Under the pieces are notes generated by a model, which ran no database searches, was not told the DNA's origin, and saw only the letters and a list, made by a program, of their open reading frames with translations. DNA of 64,000 bases from Portunus trituberculatus (taxonomy: Eukaryota; Arthropoda; Malacostraca; Decapoda; Portunidae), in NCBI RefSeq assembly GCF_017591435.1, contig NC_059268.1, forward strand, positions 3,243,922 through 3,307,921. The letters are read 5' to 3'. Positions 1-10,139 of this stretch are shown here, piece after piece (the first letter of the stretch is position 1; the number at the start of each line of letters is the position of its first letter). Both the position numbers and the translations under genes were made by a program.

Positions 1-1204
1 TGCGTCCCTGCCGGCCCCTGCCACAAGCGGGGGTGGTTGTGACGGCAGCGCCGGTGGGAGGGCCGCCTCAGCTGGGTACCCGGAACATTGCAGCAGAAAA
101 TGATGCAGGGTTTCTTCCTCCTCTCCACACATGATGCATGTTGTGTCCTCATTTGTAAATCTCTTTCTGTCGTTAAGTGACAGGTTGTTGGTTCTGGCTC
201 TGTACATTGTCACTGAGGCTGGTGTGTTGTCGTACAGTTGCTCCTCACACATTATCCTTGTTTTAAATGCCTTGTAAATTTCTAGACTGACTTTACTCTG
301 GACTTCTTTTCTCCACTCTTCTGTGTCCCAGCGTTCCAATTTCATTTTTAGTTCTTCTTTACTTAGTGTCTCTGTCTTTCAGTTCTATCTTAGTGTCTCT
401 GTCTTTCAATTCTATCTTTGTACACTTTACTTAGTGTCTCTATGTCTTTCAGTTCTATCTTAGTGTCTCTTGTCTTTCAGTTCTATCTTAGTGTCTCTTG
501 TCTTTCAATTCTATCTTTGTACACTTTACTTAGTGTCTCTATGTCTTTCAGTTCTATCTTTGTACACTGGAGGTATTTGTTTACTGTCTTTATCCAGTTG
601 TAGTTGAAGGCGCTCATCAAGGTGTAAATTTCTTTTAGGAGCCTGTTTCTGCATTCTTCTCTAATTTCATTATCTGGTGTTATTGTTTTAAGTGTCCTTG
701 ATAGATTTAAGGTAGAGCAGCTTCCCTTCTATAATTCTTCTTTTCATGCTAGATGCTCCCACTTCTCCTCTCAGAGTACAGGCTTGGGCATATTTTGGAG
801 CTCCTAATATTGTCCTATAAACGCTGTTCTCTATCGCTTGTAGCTTACATATTTCTGCTTCTGTAAAATTTATTGTTTGCTCCATACAATATAGATGGTA
901 GACAGATGTTTTTCCAGTAAGCTTTTCCTATTGTTACTTTGTGGCAGCTCTTTGCTATGATGGAATATGCCAGGTTAGCCATCCTTTGTGCCTTCTCTAT
1001 CATTAGCTTTTTCTGTTTTGTGAAGATGTTTCTGCTGTTTGTTAATGTTATGCCCAGGTATTTAATCTCCTCTGTTACTTGTATGCCCTCTATTTCTTCT
1101 GGCTGGTTTTCCATATTATAGAATGTTGCTTTTGCTTTTGTTTATTTCAAGTCCACAGTCTCTGCTTATTTCTGTTAGTAGTTTTATGTTATGTTTGGCT
1201 CTTT
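1..1204 (-). pseudogene. LINE RT thumb and C-terminal zinc-finger region
   Basis: After motif C the frame continues with IKYLGITL (845-1114), a block typical of the region after the RT palm, then a helical segment (688-885). At the far left is a finger of the form C-x2-C-...-H-x4-C with the core CIMCGEEEETLHHFLLQC. The frame changes near 1110 and again near 885. A short tandem expansion (360-565) interrupts the coding region. The stop codon lies outside the window or is not recognisable. Confidence 0.65.
360..565. repeat. Short tandem repeat inside LINE coding sequence
   Basis: Units of about 28-35 bp built on CTTAGTGTCTCTGTCTTTCA plus TTCTATCTT recur five to six times with small length changes. 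The repeat lies in the LINE C-terminal coding region, so it is an internal expansion after or during element evolution. Confidence 0.8.
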
Positions 1205-2233
1205 CTACATTTTGGGACAGTAAGAGCCCATCATCAACAAAAATAGACCACTTATGTTGATGTTAACACTTCCGAAACCTCTTTCTTCTTCCATTCTGTT
1301 GATAATTAGATATGTTATAAGTTTAAAAAAGGTGGTAGAGCCAGTGCAGCCTTGTCTTATTCCACTGGTCACTGTTACCTTATTGTTTCTCTCATTTGTT
1401 ACTTTTATTAAGGTATTATCTTCTTTATAAATGTTGGCAATGGCACTTATTATATCTGGATGTATCTTGTATTTTATCATGGTTTCAACTATCTTTTCCC
1501 TCTTTATAGAATCAAATGCCTTGGTATAATCTATGGATGTAACAATGAGTGGCTTCCCCATGCAAAAGCTGTCCTCTATGCAGAACTGTAGCATGAATAA
1601 TTTGTCTTCTATTCTTGCCCCTTTGCTAAATCCTGCTGGACTTTCTTTTGTTTCGTTATTACTTCTTAAGTGATCCTCTATTTTGTCTTTAAGTATGGCC
1701 ATGAATATTTTATATGTATAATTTGTCAGTGCAATTGGGCGTAGTTCTTTGGCCGTCGGTTTTGTCTTTTTAGGAATCATTTTCGTCTGTGACGTTCTCC
1801 ATTCATGAGGTATGTCGCCTGTTTCTAGTATGTTATTAAAACATTTTGTTATTGTGCTTATGCAATTTTTCTTGGTAATGAGTGCCTTATAGAATTCAGG
1901 TTTACACTGGTCTGGTCCAGCTGCCTTTTTGCCTCTCAGATTTTTTATTACTTTTATTACTTCGTCTTCAGATATGATGTTATTTTGCATTGGTTTCATT
2001 CCATCTTGAATCTGGTAGGCCATGTCCATGTGTTCACGCAAGGTATGTGGTAGCATGTAGTTTAGATCAGTTTGAGGAATTTGTCCATTCATCATGTGTT
2101 CTTCTCTGTAGTTTTGTTTGGTTTCTTCCTTCCAGGCTTCACAGATAAAGTTGTCTTGCTTTTGATAAATTGTTTTCCAGAATGCCTCTATTTCTCTTAT
2201 TGCTTCTTCTTCTGGTAATAGTTTGCCTTCCAT
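1205..2233 (-). pseudogene. LINE reverse transcriptase core
   Basis: About 342 codons are open. RT blocks are visible in order: a GKKAAGPD entry motif, RPIALTNYTYKIF, motif A (VTSIDYTKAFDS) and motif B (SGIRQGCTGS). The motif C box FVDDGLLLSQ is present but in another frame, so a single frameshift lies near 1250 just before the catalytic aspartates. The enzyme would copy element RNA at a nicked target. Without repair or recoding this copy is inactive. Confidence 0.85.
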
Positions 2234-2527
2234 TTCATATATTTGTAGATCAACTTGTTTTATTTCTTTGCCTTGTAATTTTTTTTATATGCTCCCACAA
2301 TTTAGTCTTATTTCCTTGCACACCTTTTTTTCATGTTTGTAAATTTCATCTTTGATTATCTTTTGCACTTTTTTTTTTCTGATTTATGTACACTTCCTTC
2401 AGTTGTGTCTTTTCTTCCGCTGTCGTTGCTCTCCTACAGTCTCTGTTAAACTGTTTCCTGGTTTTTATTTCCCTTCTTATTTCCTCATTTATCTATGGAG
2501 GTTCTTTTATTTGTGTGATTATCAGTC

Positions 2528-3000
2528 TTAAACTTGAATGTTCTCTTTAAATTGTTGCTTGCACACTATGATTTTTTTGTTTAATAAACTGATGGTGTTA
2601 ATTTCTTGATCCTGTACTGTTCTTTCCATGGCTTTCGCATATTCTTCCAGGTGATTATCTTTTGTACTAAAGTAATCTACTCTTTCCCATTTTGCTCTTT
2701 TGAACTTGGTGTCTCCTTCTTTCTTTACTTTAATATTTACTTCTAGTAGGTTGTGGTCAGATATGTCGATTTTGTCCTGTTCCTGGTCTATTTTCATATT
2801 CTTATATAAATCATAGAATATATTATTGCACATTGCAAAGTCTATCACACTCCTTTGGTTGTTCCCGCTCCACGTGTATGTCCCATCACAGTGTATATCA
2901 TCATTTAACAATATTATATTGTTCTTTTCCATCCACTCTAAAATCATAGCTCCATTATTACTTATTGGTTGCTCGCCCAGAAATCCAACATGACCATTAA
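2528..3000 (-). pseudogene. LINE endonuclease domain, C-terminal part
   Basis: The frame carries FNGHVGFLG near its upstream end, then RSVIDFAMCN and ISDHNLLEV. These match the DFN, D-x-hydrophobic and SDH blocks of the endonuclease/exonuclease/phosphatase fold that nicks target DNA in LINE retrotransposition. The N-terminal catalytic blocks (Asn and the ET-K glutamate) are missing because the element is cut at about 3000. The linker to the RT (2234-2527) is rich in stops. Confidence 0.75.
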
Positions 3001-3027
3001 AATGTTGCAGTTACTTCAATTACTTAA

Positions 3028-4386
3028 GTGTCAAATTTTTCCTTTGCTGAATTAGCCAGTGCTCAGAAAAGTGATCCTACCTTGTCTAAAGTCATCCAGT
3101 GTTTACAGTTTGATGATCACTCTGTTTTGCCAAAATTGCCTGTTCCCTTGTCTGAATTTAGCTTACAAGATGACATCTTGCTACGTAAAGTAATGATTGA
3201 TGATCAACTAGTGACTCAACTTGTCATTCCAGATAGTTTGATTCCTACTGTACTGTCTCTTATTCATGATCTCCCTCACTCAGGTCATCCTGGTCATGAT
3301 AAGTCCATTGCAATGGCACGTACTAAGTGTTATTGGCCAAATATGTCACGAGACATCACTAATCATGTTTCTCAGTGTATTGGTTGTGCTCTCAATAAAG
3401 GAAATACCAAGACTGCTCCTATTCAAGAGTATCCTACTCCCGCATGTCCGTTTGAGACAGTAGCGATTTTGTTACAGTTCCCTCGTAGCACACAAGGCTC
3501 TGTGTATGTCCTAGTATGTGTAGATCATTTCAGCCGATACACAGTACTCATTCCTTTGCCTAACAAATCTGCTTCTAGCGTTGCACATGCTTTTGTTTCT
3601 CATTTTATTTGCCCTTACACTACTCCTTCAGTATTGCTTAGTGATAATGGTGCAGAATTTAAAAATGAAGTGCTTCAGAAAATTTGTCAACAGTTTCACA
3701 TTACTCAAACTTTCATCACTGCCTACCATCCTACTTCCAATGGATTGGTAGAGAGAACTAATCGTAAAATTCTTACCATTTTGAGACATTTAGTGGGTAA
3801 ATTTCATGAATATTGGCAAGATTGGCTCCCTCATGTGAATGCTTGTATAAATGCCACTATCAATTCATCTACAGGTAAAACTCCACATTCTATTGTATTT
3901 GGACATGATAAACGTTTCCCCTTTGACATGTTAGAGAAACCGCGTTTACCAGTATATTCTGTTGATGACTATGTTCAAAACCAAGCACGAGCTATGCAAA
4001 TTATTCATGATAAAGTGCGTAGTACTCTGCAGTTGTCACGTACTCAAATGACTCAATGTCAACATGCAAAAGCTACTCCTGTCTCTTTTAACATTAATGA
4101 TGTAGCATTTAAATCTGCACCTGAACGACAGTCAAAATTAACCACTAAATTTTCAGGTCCCTTTTTGATCCAAGAAAAATTAACAGGAAATAAATTTAAA
4201 AATTTTTATCCTTCTGCTCAGATGTCAGAAGTTGTCCATGCAGACAGACTTAAAAAGAGTGATATTTGTGTTGCTATGCCTTCACCCTTGCCTCTTCCAC
4301 CTGTCTCGTCTAGCTCTGTGTCTTCATCTACTTCCTTACCTTCTTCGTCCTCGTACAATCTGCGTTCCAGAGCTAACTCCTTATAG
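3028..4386 (+). pseudogene. Gypsy-type (Ty3) integrase, pol C-terminal fragment
   Basis: An open frame of 452 codons with no internal stop. The N-terminal zinc-binding HHCC module is visible (H-D-LPHSGHPGH then C-IGC). It is followed by the DDE core: D in CVDHFSRY, D in LLSDNGAEF and E in GLVERTNRKI. A small C-terminal domain and a Ser-rich tail follow. Protease, RT and RNase H are absent, so this is the 3' end of a Gypsy element whose 5' part is lost. It sits directly against the truncated LINE at about 3000-3010. The first in-frame codon is GTG rather than ATG, as expected for an internal pol fragment. The integrase itself looks intact. Confidence 0.9.
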
Positions 4387-4653
4387 ATCATTTTTGTATG
4401 ATGATTAGCTACATATGTAGTTCAAATGACAGTGATTTACATTTTGTATTTAATTATTTGTGTAATTTTTTTTCATGTACCATGATGATTTATTTTTTAT
4501 GTACCATGATGATTTTTATGTCCCATGATTATACTCGTATGTCAAAAAATTCTTGATGAAGCTCATGATTACATGTAAGAATTTTTTTTGATGAAGTGTA
4601 TGCTTACATGATAATTTTTTTTTTTTTTATGTTGATTAAATATTTATCAGCAG

Positions 4654-4734
<81 letters not shown>

Positions 4735-4743
4735 TTCCATTGT
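4387..4743 (+). other. AT-rich 3' untranslated stretch of the Gypsy fragment
   Basis: There is no coding signal. It contains repeated ATGTACCATGATGATTT-like blocks, several poly-T runs and a (TA)n tract at 4659-4731. Confidence 0.6.
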
Positions 4744-5440
4744 GTAATGTTTCCGGGGGACGCCTCGAGAACTTACTATGACAACTTACTATAAGAACTT
4801 ACTGTGTGCCATATTTTGTTCTTATTAATTCTATTTAGTGATAAGTGATTACAGACCTTATAAACAGAACTCATATTTTTGTGAGTCATGTAACGAAAAT
4901 TAATGAAGTGAAAACTTGAAAATTAATGAAAATAATTAATATTTTTCTGATTGATATGAAAATTTGAAAATTAATGAAAAATTTTATATTCTTATGAGTG
5001 ATGTAATGAAAATTAGTGAAAGAAGTAATATTTTTTAAAGTGATCAGATGACAATTACTAATGACTTTTTTTTTTTTTTGTGAAAAATGAATATTCCAGT
5101 GTTGACCTTACAATTTTTTTTTAGATGAACTCTTATTTTATAGTGTTTATTTATTTATTTATTTTTTTTATTATGATTATCACCTTCAGTGCGGGGTCGC
5201 ACTGTTGTGCGTGCCTGAGCCATATGTTAGCATGTCCTTTGTTTTTCCCATACTCCCTTTCTGTCTGACGTCACGTCCTTCCCTTCAGTTCTCGCTCGCC
5301 GCCGCCTGAGGCGGACATGCTATGCCTCCTGCCACTCGTTTCGCTCGGTTTACACTTGTTGTGTATTGTGCTACCGTAAATACACTTTCATAATGGACTC
5401 AGGTGTCTCCATGCTACCCCTGTTTTACGACAACTACCAC
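4744..5440 (+). repeat. Probable 3' LTR of the Gypsy fragment
   Basis: The stretch begins TGTAATGTTTCCGGGGGAC and ends with CAACTACCACA, so it has TG...CA ends. A GC-richer promoter-like segment (5190-5380) lies inside. It is followed by non-element sequence. No second copy is present in the window, so the boundaries rest on the termini and on position after the integrase. A solo assignment could be wrong by tens of bases. Confidence 0.45.
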
Positions 5441-5585
5441 AAGTGAACCCGCCTTTATACTTCATTTAAGAGCGAGGTATCCTGACGTTTGTCCCTATCC
5501 TTTGGTTAATTCTATTGCTTCTATAAGGAGACTGGCAACTGAGTGGGGCTTTTGTCTCTAGATTTTTGTTGCCCTTAACCAGTCC

Positions 5586-5589
<4 letters not shown>

Positions 5590-5661
<72 letters not shown>
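5590..5661. repeat. (TA)n microsatellite
   Basis: About 72 bp of pure TA dinucleotides. The translated IYIY frames across it are not genes. Confidence 0.98.
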
Positions 5662-5666
<5 letters not shown>

Positions 5667-5689
5667 AAGTGGAAATTTCACATCTCATC

Positions 5690-5995
5690 TTGAGCTATTT
5701 CAGCTTCTATGAAGTTAATTCTTCAGGGTTGTCTCCGCCAGTTTTTCTCAGCCCTCCCCAGCTGCTAACTTTGTACAGGGGCCTTATAGTTCCATAATCG
5801 GAGAATGCTTCACATGTAAAGGGCAATTCATTCTCACCGCTCTCTCTAGACGTAAGGAATCAAAAGCATTTTGTCTTAGTCTTATTACCTCTTCTCTGAC
5901 TGTCTTCGTCCTCCTTCTCAACGTCTCAATGTTGCATATTTTGTTGCATTGTATCGTTATTTTCACAAGCACGGGACCACCTGATTGAGAATTGG
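5690..5995 (+). pseudogene. Degenerate LINE RT C-terminal fragment
   Basis: Plus-strand frames, with stops and shifts, show LYRGLIVP, then ESKAF-like residues and NVSMLHILLHCIVIF. These resemble the region after the RT palm of Jockey/CR1-type elements, where a GLI-P-EYASH block is followed by a NVASLSLFYRYF-like block. It is highly decayed, and the minus-strand 74-codon frame here is a shadow. Confidence 0.45.
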
Positions 5996-6019
5996 CCACG
6001 CTAACCATTGCGCCAAGGT

Positions 6020-6075
6020 GTGTATGTATTTACCTAGTTGTAGTTTTACAGGGCCTGGGCTTTATGCTCGTGTGT
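6020..6075 (-). mobile_element. Short 3' end of the microsatellite-associated LINE family
   Basis: About 50 bp match the 3' tails seen at 18835-18890 and 39897-39955 (TACCTAGTTGTAGTTTTACA and GGGCCTGGGCTTTATGCTCG). The fragment is flanked by GT-rich sequence on both sides. Confidence 0.7.
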
Positions 6076-6084
6076 GTGTGTGCA

Positions 6085-6369
6085 TTCATTGTATATATTT
6101 ACGGTCGCCTGCTGGTCACCCAGCCTTCCCTATTACGGAAAGAGCTCAGAACTTATAGACCGATCTTCGGTCTATAGGCTCTGAGACCACACCACACTTC
6201 ACACACCGGGGAAGTGAGGCCATAAAACCTCGAGTTACATCCCGTACCTATACCTGCTACTAGGTGAACAGAGGCTACACATTAAGAGGCTCATCCATTT
6301 GCTCCGCTGTGTCCGGAGGTCGAACCCGTGCCTTCTCATTTGTAAGCCGAGTGTGCTAACCGCTACACT

Positions 6370-6370
<1 letters not shown>
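6085..6370 (-). mobile_element. tRNA-derived SINE, copy A
   Basis: Read on the minus strand, a tRNA-like head at the right end has box-A-like GTAGTGTAGCGGTTAG and box-B-like GGGTTCGACC. It is followed by a body with AAGAGC/GAGCTC-rich sequence and a tail ending at a microsatellite. The anticodon-loop position reads TAC, where copies B and C read CAC. Cloverleaf stems are imperfect, so it is not a functional tRNA gene. (GT)n tracts abut both sides. Confidence 0.8.

Positions 6371-6427
<57 letters not shown>
6371..6427. repeat. (GT)n microsatellite between two SINEs
   Basis: Pure GT dinucleotides separate SINE copy A from copy B. Confidence 0.97.
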
Positions 6428-6429
<2 letters not shown>

Positions 6430-6722
6430 TTCACTGTTTGATCTGCTGCAGTCTCTGACGAAACAGCCAGACGTTACCCTATGGAACGAGCTCAGAGCTC
6501 ATTATTTCAGAACTTCGGATAGGCCTGAGACCAGGCACACACCACACACCGGGACAACAAGGTCACAACTTCTCGATTTACATCCCGTACCTACTCACTG
6601 CTAGGTGAACAGGGGCTACACGTGAAAGGAGACACCCAAATATCTCTACCCGGCCGGGGAATCGAACCCCGGTTCTCTGGCGTGTGAAGCCAGCGCTCTA
6701 ACCACTGAGCTACCGGGCCGTA
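6428..6722 (-). mobile_element. tRNA-derived SINE, copy B (second subfamily)
   Basis: The minus-strand head reads GGTAGCTCAGTGGTTAGAGC (A box) and GGGGTTCGATTCCCC (B box). The anticodon stem CTGGC/GCCAG encloses loop TTCACAC, giving anticodon CAC (valine). The acceptor stem has several mismatches, so it is a SINE head rather than a tRNA gene. The body differs from copies A, C and E and matches copy D at 10727-10988. Confidence 0.85.
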
Positions 6723-6735
6723 TGTGTGTGTGTGT

Positions 6736-7021
6736 ACAATTCACCTCGGTCGTCTGCTGGTCACCCAGCCAATCTTCCCCATTACGGAGCGAGCTCAGAG
6801 CTCATAGACTGATCTTCGGGTAGGACTGAGACCACACCACACACTCCACACACCGGGAAAGCGAGGCCACAACCCCTCGAGTTACATCCTGTATCTATTT
6901 ACTGCTAGGTGAACAGGGTCCACACATTAAGAGGCTTGCCCATTAGCCTTACCGCTTCCCAGGACTCGAACCCGGCCCTCTCGATTGTGAGTCGAACCTG
7001 CTAACCACTACACTACACGGT
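6736..7021 (-). mobile_element. tRNA-derived SINE, copy C
   Basis: Same subfamily as copy E (39565-39843). The minus-strand head has GTAGTGTAGTGGTTAG and GGGTTCGAGTCC, with a CTCACAA anticodon loop (anticodon CAC). The 3' tail ends AGGTGAATTGTACACACAC. It lies between short (GT)n tracts. Confidence 0.85.
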
Positions 7022-7029
7022 GTGTGTGT

Positions 7030-7650
7030 GTGTGTAGCGTGGGAATGAATGCTTTTTTATATAATCTTTTATGTGTTTTTCTTATGACTTATTTTTTTTA
7101 TTCTTTCCTTATCATTTATTTTGTTTTGTGGGAGTATTGAATGCCTTTTGTACCTGCTCCATTTTTGTCCGTTTTTTAATTATTGTTTTAATCTTTTTAT
7201 TCTTATTTCATTTTGTGTTTCTCTCCATTTTTTTCATTATTTCTTCTTTTTTCTTCAATTTTTCAGAAGTTATCGAGGGAATGAATGCTCTTATATCATC
7301 ATCCATTTTTCATGTCTGTTCTTCCTATTAATTTATTCTGTTTATTCTTTTCTCATTTTATTTTGTTTCCAATTTTTTTTTTATCATTTTTTTCCTTCAA
7401 TTTTCCAGTAGTTGGCGCGGGATTCAATGCTTTTTATATCATCTTCCATTTTTTTATCTGTTTTTTCTTACTAATTTTATTCTTTTATTGTTTCCTTACT
7501 TCTTTTTGTCTTTATTTTCATCTTTTTTTCGTTAATTTATTTTTTTGCGCGGAAATTAATCCTTTCATATATGTATTTTTTATTGTTTATTATCTCATAC
7601 TATTTTTATTCTTTTTATCATTTTCTTATTTTATTTGATCTTTCTTTTAA
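7030..7650. repeat. Degenerate T-rich tandem repeat, about 140-bp period
   Basis: A conserved marker of the form GGGAATGAATGCTTTT recurs near 7041, 7128, 7272, 7414 and 7550, separated by T-rich filler. The hydrophobic Phe/Leu-rich reading frames here are a product of poly-T and are not genes. Confidence 0.6.
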
Positions 7651-7689
7651 ATTTTAATCATATATGAATGAGTATGAATAAGTGATCTT

Positions 7690-8190
7690 TGTGTACAATA
7701 AGACTATTTTATTGACATTAGCAAGGGTCTGTGGAGGGCAGAAGATTAATAACCACAGTCTTCACTTTCTAATCCCCCACATGAGTTTGTGAAGCTGTAG
7801 ATCACCAAATAGTTACCACAAGGAATAGGGAAGCGTGTCATGCTACTGAAGGGGTTAATGGCCACAGTCTTCAATATTTTAATCCCCCACATGAGTTTGT
7901 GAAGCTGTAGATCACCAAATAGTTACCACAAGGAATAGGGAAACGTGTTATGTTACTGAAGGGGTTAATGGCCACAGTCTTCACTATTTTAATCCCCCAC
8001 ATGAGTGTGTGAAGCTGTAGAAAATCACCAAATAGTTACCACAAGGAATAGGGAAACGTGTTATGTTACTGAAGGGGTTAATGGCCACAGTCTTCACTAT
8101 TTTAATCCCCCACATGAGTGTGTGAAGCTGTAGAAAATCACCAAATAGTTACCACAAGGAATAGGGAAACGTGTTATGTTACTGAAGGGG
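7690..8190. repeat. Satellite array, period about 110-113 bp
   Basis: Four or more units each contain CCACAGTCTTCACTATTTTA, CCCCCACATGAGTTTGTGAA, ACCAAATAGTTACCACAAGG and TACTGAAGGGGTTAA. Unit junctions (ttaatgg) fall at about 7855, 7965 and 8078. The array is broken by a LINE at 8191 and resumes at 9082. The unit end TACTGAAGGGGTTAA resembles the end of the piggyBac-like MITEs at 53819 and 55541. Confidence 0.9.
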
Positions 8191-9081
8191 TTATTATTAT
8201 TATTATTATTATGAGGTCAATGAAGGCGACCCACTGGAAAGCATAACTGCATAAACCCAAAGGCCCAGTGGGCGGCACCTCACCGATAAGTGAAAGGAAG
8301 TAACAGGAATGAACAACAGAATAGGAAGATTGGTAGAGATCTAAGAGGTAGTGAGTTCAGAGAGAAGAAAGGTATTCACACGTTTTTTAAATGCTTCAAT
8401 GTTACTAGAATTAACAATCTCGTTGGGAATTGTATTCCAGAGTCTAGCAGATACTGGGATAAAGCACCGGGAAAATTGTGAAGTATTACATCGATTCACA
8501 GACAAGGAACGGTCATTCATGATCAAGGATTGTCTTGTAGCACGTGCTGGTAGTGAAGGGGCAGGCAAATGACAATGCAACGGGTGGTTGGAATTAGACA
8601 TGATTTTGAAGAAATAGGACAATGATCCAACCAAACGACGATGCCGAAGATTAATCTCAAGATTAGGAAGAAGAAATTTAATCTGGTTGAATGCTCTATC
8701 TAAAAGCTTTAAGTGAGACTCTGCTGCAGAGATCCACACAGAGTGACAATATTCAAAATGAGGCAGTATGAAAAAGTAACAGCAATTTCTTACAATATCA
8801 TCAGAGGAATATATCCGCCTACATTTGCGTAACAAACCAACTTTACATGAGACTGATGATGCAAGTGAACGCAAGTGCAACTCAAAAGTAAGTTTGGGAT
8901 CAAGGGTGACTCCGAGTAACTTCAGAGACGAACAATTTGGAATAGGTACTTCGTTGACAACAATATCAGGGTGAACTGGGAAAGGTGTCCTTGATCTGCT
9001 AATAACCATACTATGGGATTTACTCGGGTTCAGTTTCATACCCCACCGATCACACCATGACAGAATCCTTGAAACATCTTG
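8191..9081 (-). mobile_element. 5'-truncated LINE inserted in the satellite, TAA-repeat tail
   Basis: The minus-strand element ends at its 3' side with a (TAA)n tract (8191-8211). It is 5'-truncated at about 9081, immediately before satellite sequence resumes. The pre-insertion satellite is split at GTTA, giving a target duplication of only about 4-5 bp. A TAA-repeat tail is characteristic of I-type elements; the clade is an inference. Confidence 0.8.
8341..9039 (-). pseudogene. LINE ORF2 C-terminal fragment (RT thumb region)
   Basis: 232 codons open with no internal stop. It starts just after the RT catalytic box with MKLNPSKSHSMVISRSRT and continues with LLGVTLDPKLTF, YFFILPHFEYCHSVW and a C-terminal FIPVSARLWNTIPNEIV block, all known from LINE RTs. 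The endonuclease and the catalytic RT motifs are lost by 5' truncation, so it is inactive on its own. The end of the frame is the natural ORF2 stop, followed by a short 3' UTR and the (TAA)n tail. Confidence 0.85.
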
Positions 9082-9395
9082 AGTTAATGACCACAGTCTT
9101 CACTTTCTAATCCCCAACATGAGTTTGTGAAGCTGTAGATCACCAAATAGTTACCACAAGGAATAGGGAAACGTGTCATGCTACTGAAGGGGTTAATGGC
9201 CACAGTCTTCAATATTTTAATCCCCCACATGAGTTTGTGAAGCTGTAGATCACCAAATAGTTACCACAAGGAATAGGGAAACGTGTTATGTTACTGAAGG
9301 GGTTAATGGCCACAGTCTTCACTATTTTAATCCCCCACATGAGTGTGCGAAGCTGTAGAAAATCACCAAGTAGTTACCACAAGGAATAGGGAGAC
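9082..9395. repeat. Satellite array, continuation after the LINE
   Basis: The same units as at 7690-8190 continue in the same orientation. Confidence 0.9.
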
Positions 9396-9670
9396 TCATG
9401 TTTTTAGGGCATTTTTAAAAGTTTGGCGTATATTTATGGCATTAAAAGAGTTTGGCACGTTTTTTAGGGCATTTTCAGACAGTTTGACATACTATTAAGG
9501 CATTTTAAGACAGCTTGGCACGCTTTTTAGCACATTGAAAGATAGTTTGACACGTTTTTAGGGCATTTTAAGGCAGTTTGGCATATATTTAGGGCATTAT
9601 AAGACAGTTTGGCACATTTTTTAAGGCATTTTAAGACAGTTTGACATTTTTTGGGCATTTTCAGACAGGC
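9396..9670. repeat. Minisatellite built on AGACAGTTTGGCATGTTTT
   Basis: Units of roughly 33-35 bp with the pattern gaCAGTTTGGCACGttttttAGGGCATTTTaa. The same family forms the arrays at 27255-28265, 30640-31730 and 45104-46027. Confidence 0.85.
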
Positions 9671-9895
9671 TGGCTACGATAAGACCATTTTATTGACAAT
9701 ATGAAGGGCAGAAGATCAATGTCCAAAGTCTTCACTATTTTAATCCCCCACATGAGTTTGTGAAGCTGTAGAAAATCACCAAATAGTCACCAGAATTAAT
9801 AAGGAAACGTGTCATGCTACTGAAGAGATTAATGGCCACATTCTTCTCTATTTTAATCCCCCACATGAGTTTGTGAAGCTGTAGAAAATTAGTGG
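9671..9895. repeat. Further satellite units
   Basis: Two diverged copies of the 110-bp unit, with CCCCCACATGAGTTTGTGAA in each. Confidence 0.85.
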
Positions 9896-9899
9896 TGAA

Positions 9900-10040
9900 T
9901 AATTGGGGAGCTTTTAAGATTTGACAGATTTATAGATGGAGTGATGGGTGGGTATGTCTGTACAGGGACTGCCACGTGTGGGCCTGATGGCTTCCTGCAC
10001 TAACACTTATTTTCTGATGTTCTTATGTTGATAGGGTGTG
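9900..10040 (+). mobile_element. LINE 3' end fragment
   Basis: The plus-strand frame shows RFIDGVMGG, then CTGTATCGPDGF, followed by the repeated tail TTCTGATGTTCTTATGTT. The same peptide block occurs on the minus strand at 10321-10420. This is the extreme C-terminus and tail of a LINE. Confidence 0.45.
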
Positions 10041-10139
10041 GTGTGGATTTCAGGATGTGGTTTTGAAAGATGTAACTGATAACAACACAAGAACAACCAC
10101 TAAAACTAATAGTGAAATAACTTTAGCGTCTCCTTCCGA

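Larger units (their letters stand above)
1..3000 (-). mobile_element. Non-LTR retrotransposon (LINE), 5'-truncated
   Basis: Consecutive minus-strand reading frames give, in order, the end of an apurinic-type endonuclease, a reverse transcriptase and a C-terminal CCHC-like finger, the layout of a LINE ORF2. No ORF1 is present: the element stops inside the endonuclease near 3000, where a plus-strand Gypsy fragment begins. It runs off the left edge of the window. I do not assign the clade. Few inactivating changes are visible (one near the FVDD box, one near 1110-1205), so it is fairly young. Confidence 0.85.

Noticed and set aside
3010..5440. Infectious endogenous retrovirus (env-bearing)
   Set aside because: After integrase only a short Ser-rich tail, AT-rich sequence and a probable LTR follow; no envelope-like frame with signal peptide or membrane anchor is present.
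5784..6008. 74-codon minus-strand protein
   Set aside because: The plus strand reads as a decayed LINE RT; the minus frame has no motif.
6645..6722. tRNA-Val(CAC) gene
   Set aside because: Good D, anticodon and T arms, but the acceptor stem has several mismatches, and the head continues into a repeated SINE body with other copies in the window.
7071..7638. Phe/Leu-rich membrane-like proteins
   Set aside because: Poly-T-rich tandem repeat; hydrophobicity follows from TTT/CTT codons, with no conserved frame between units.
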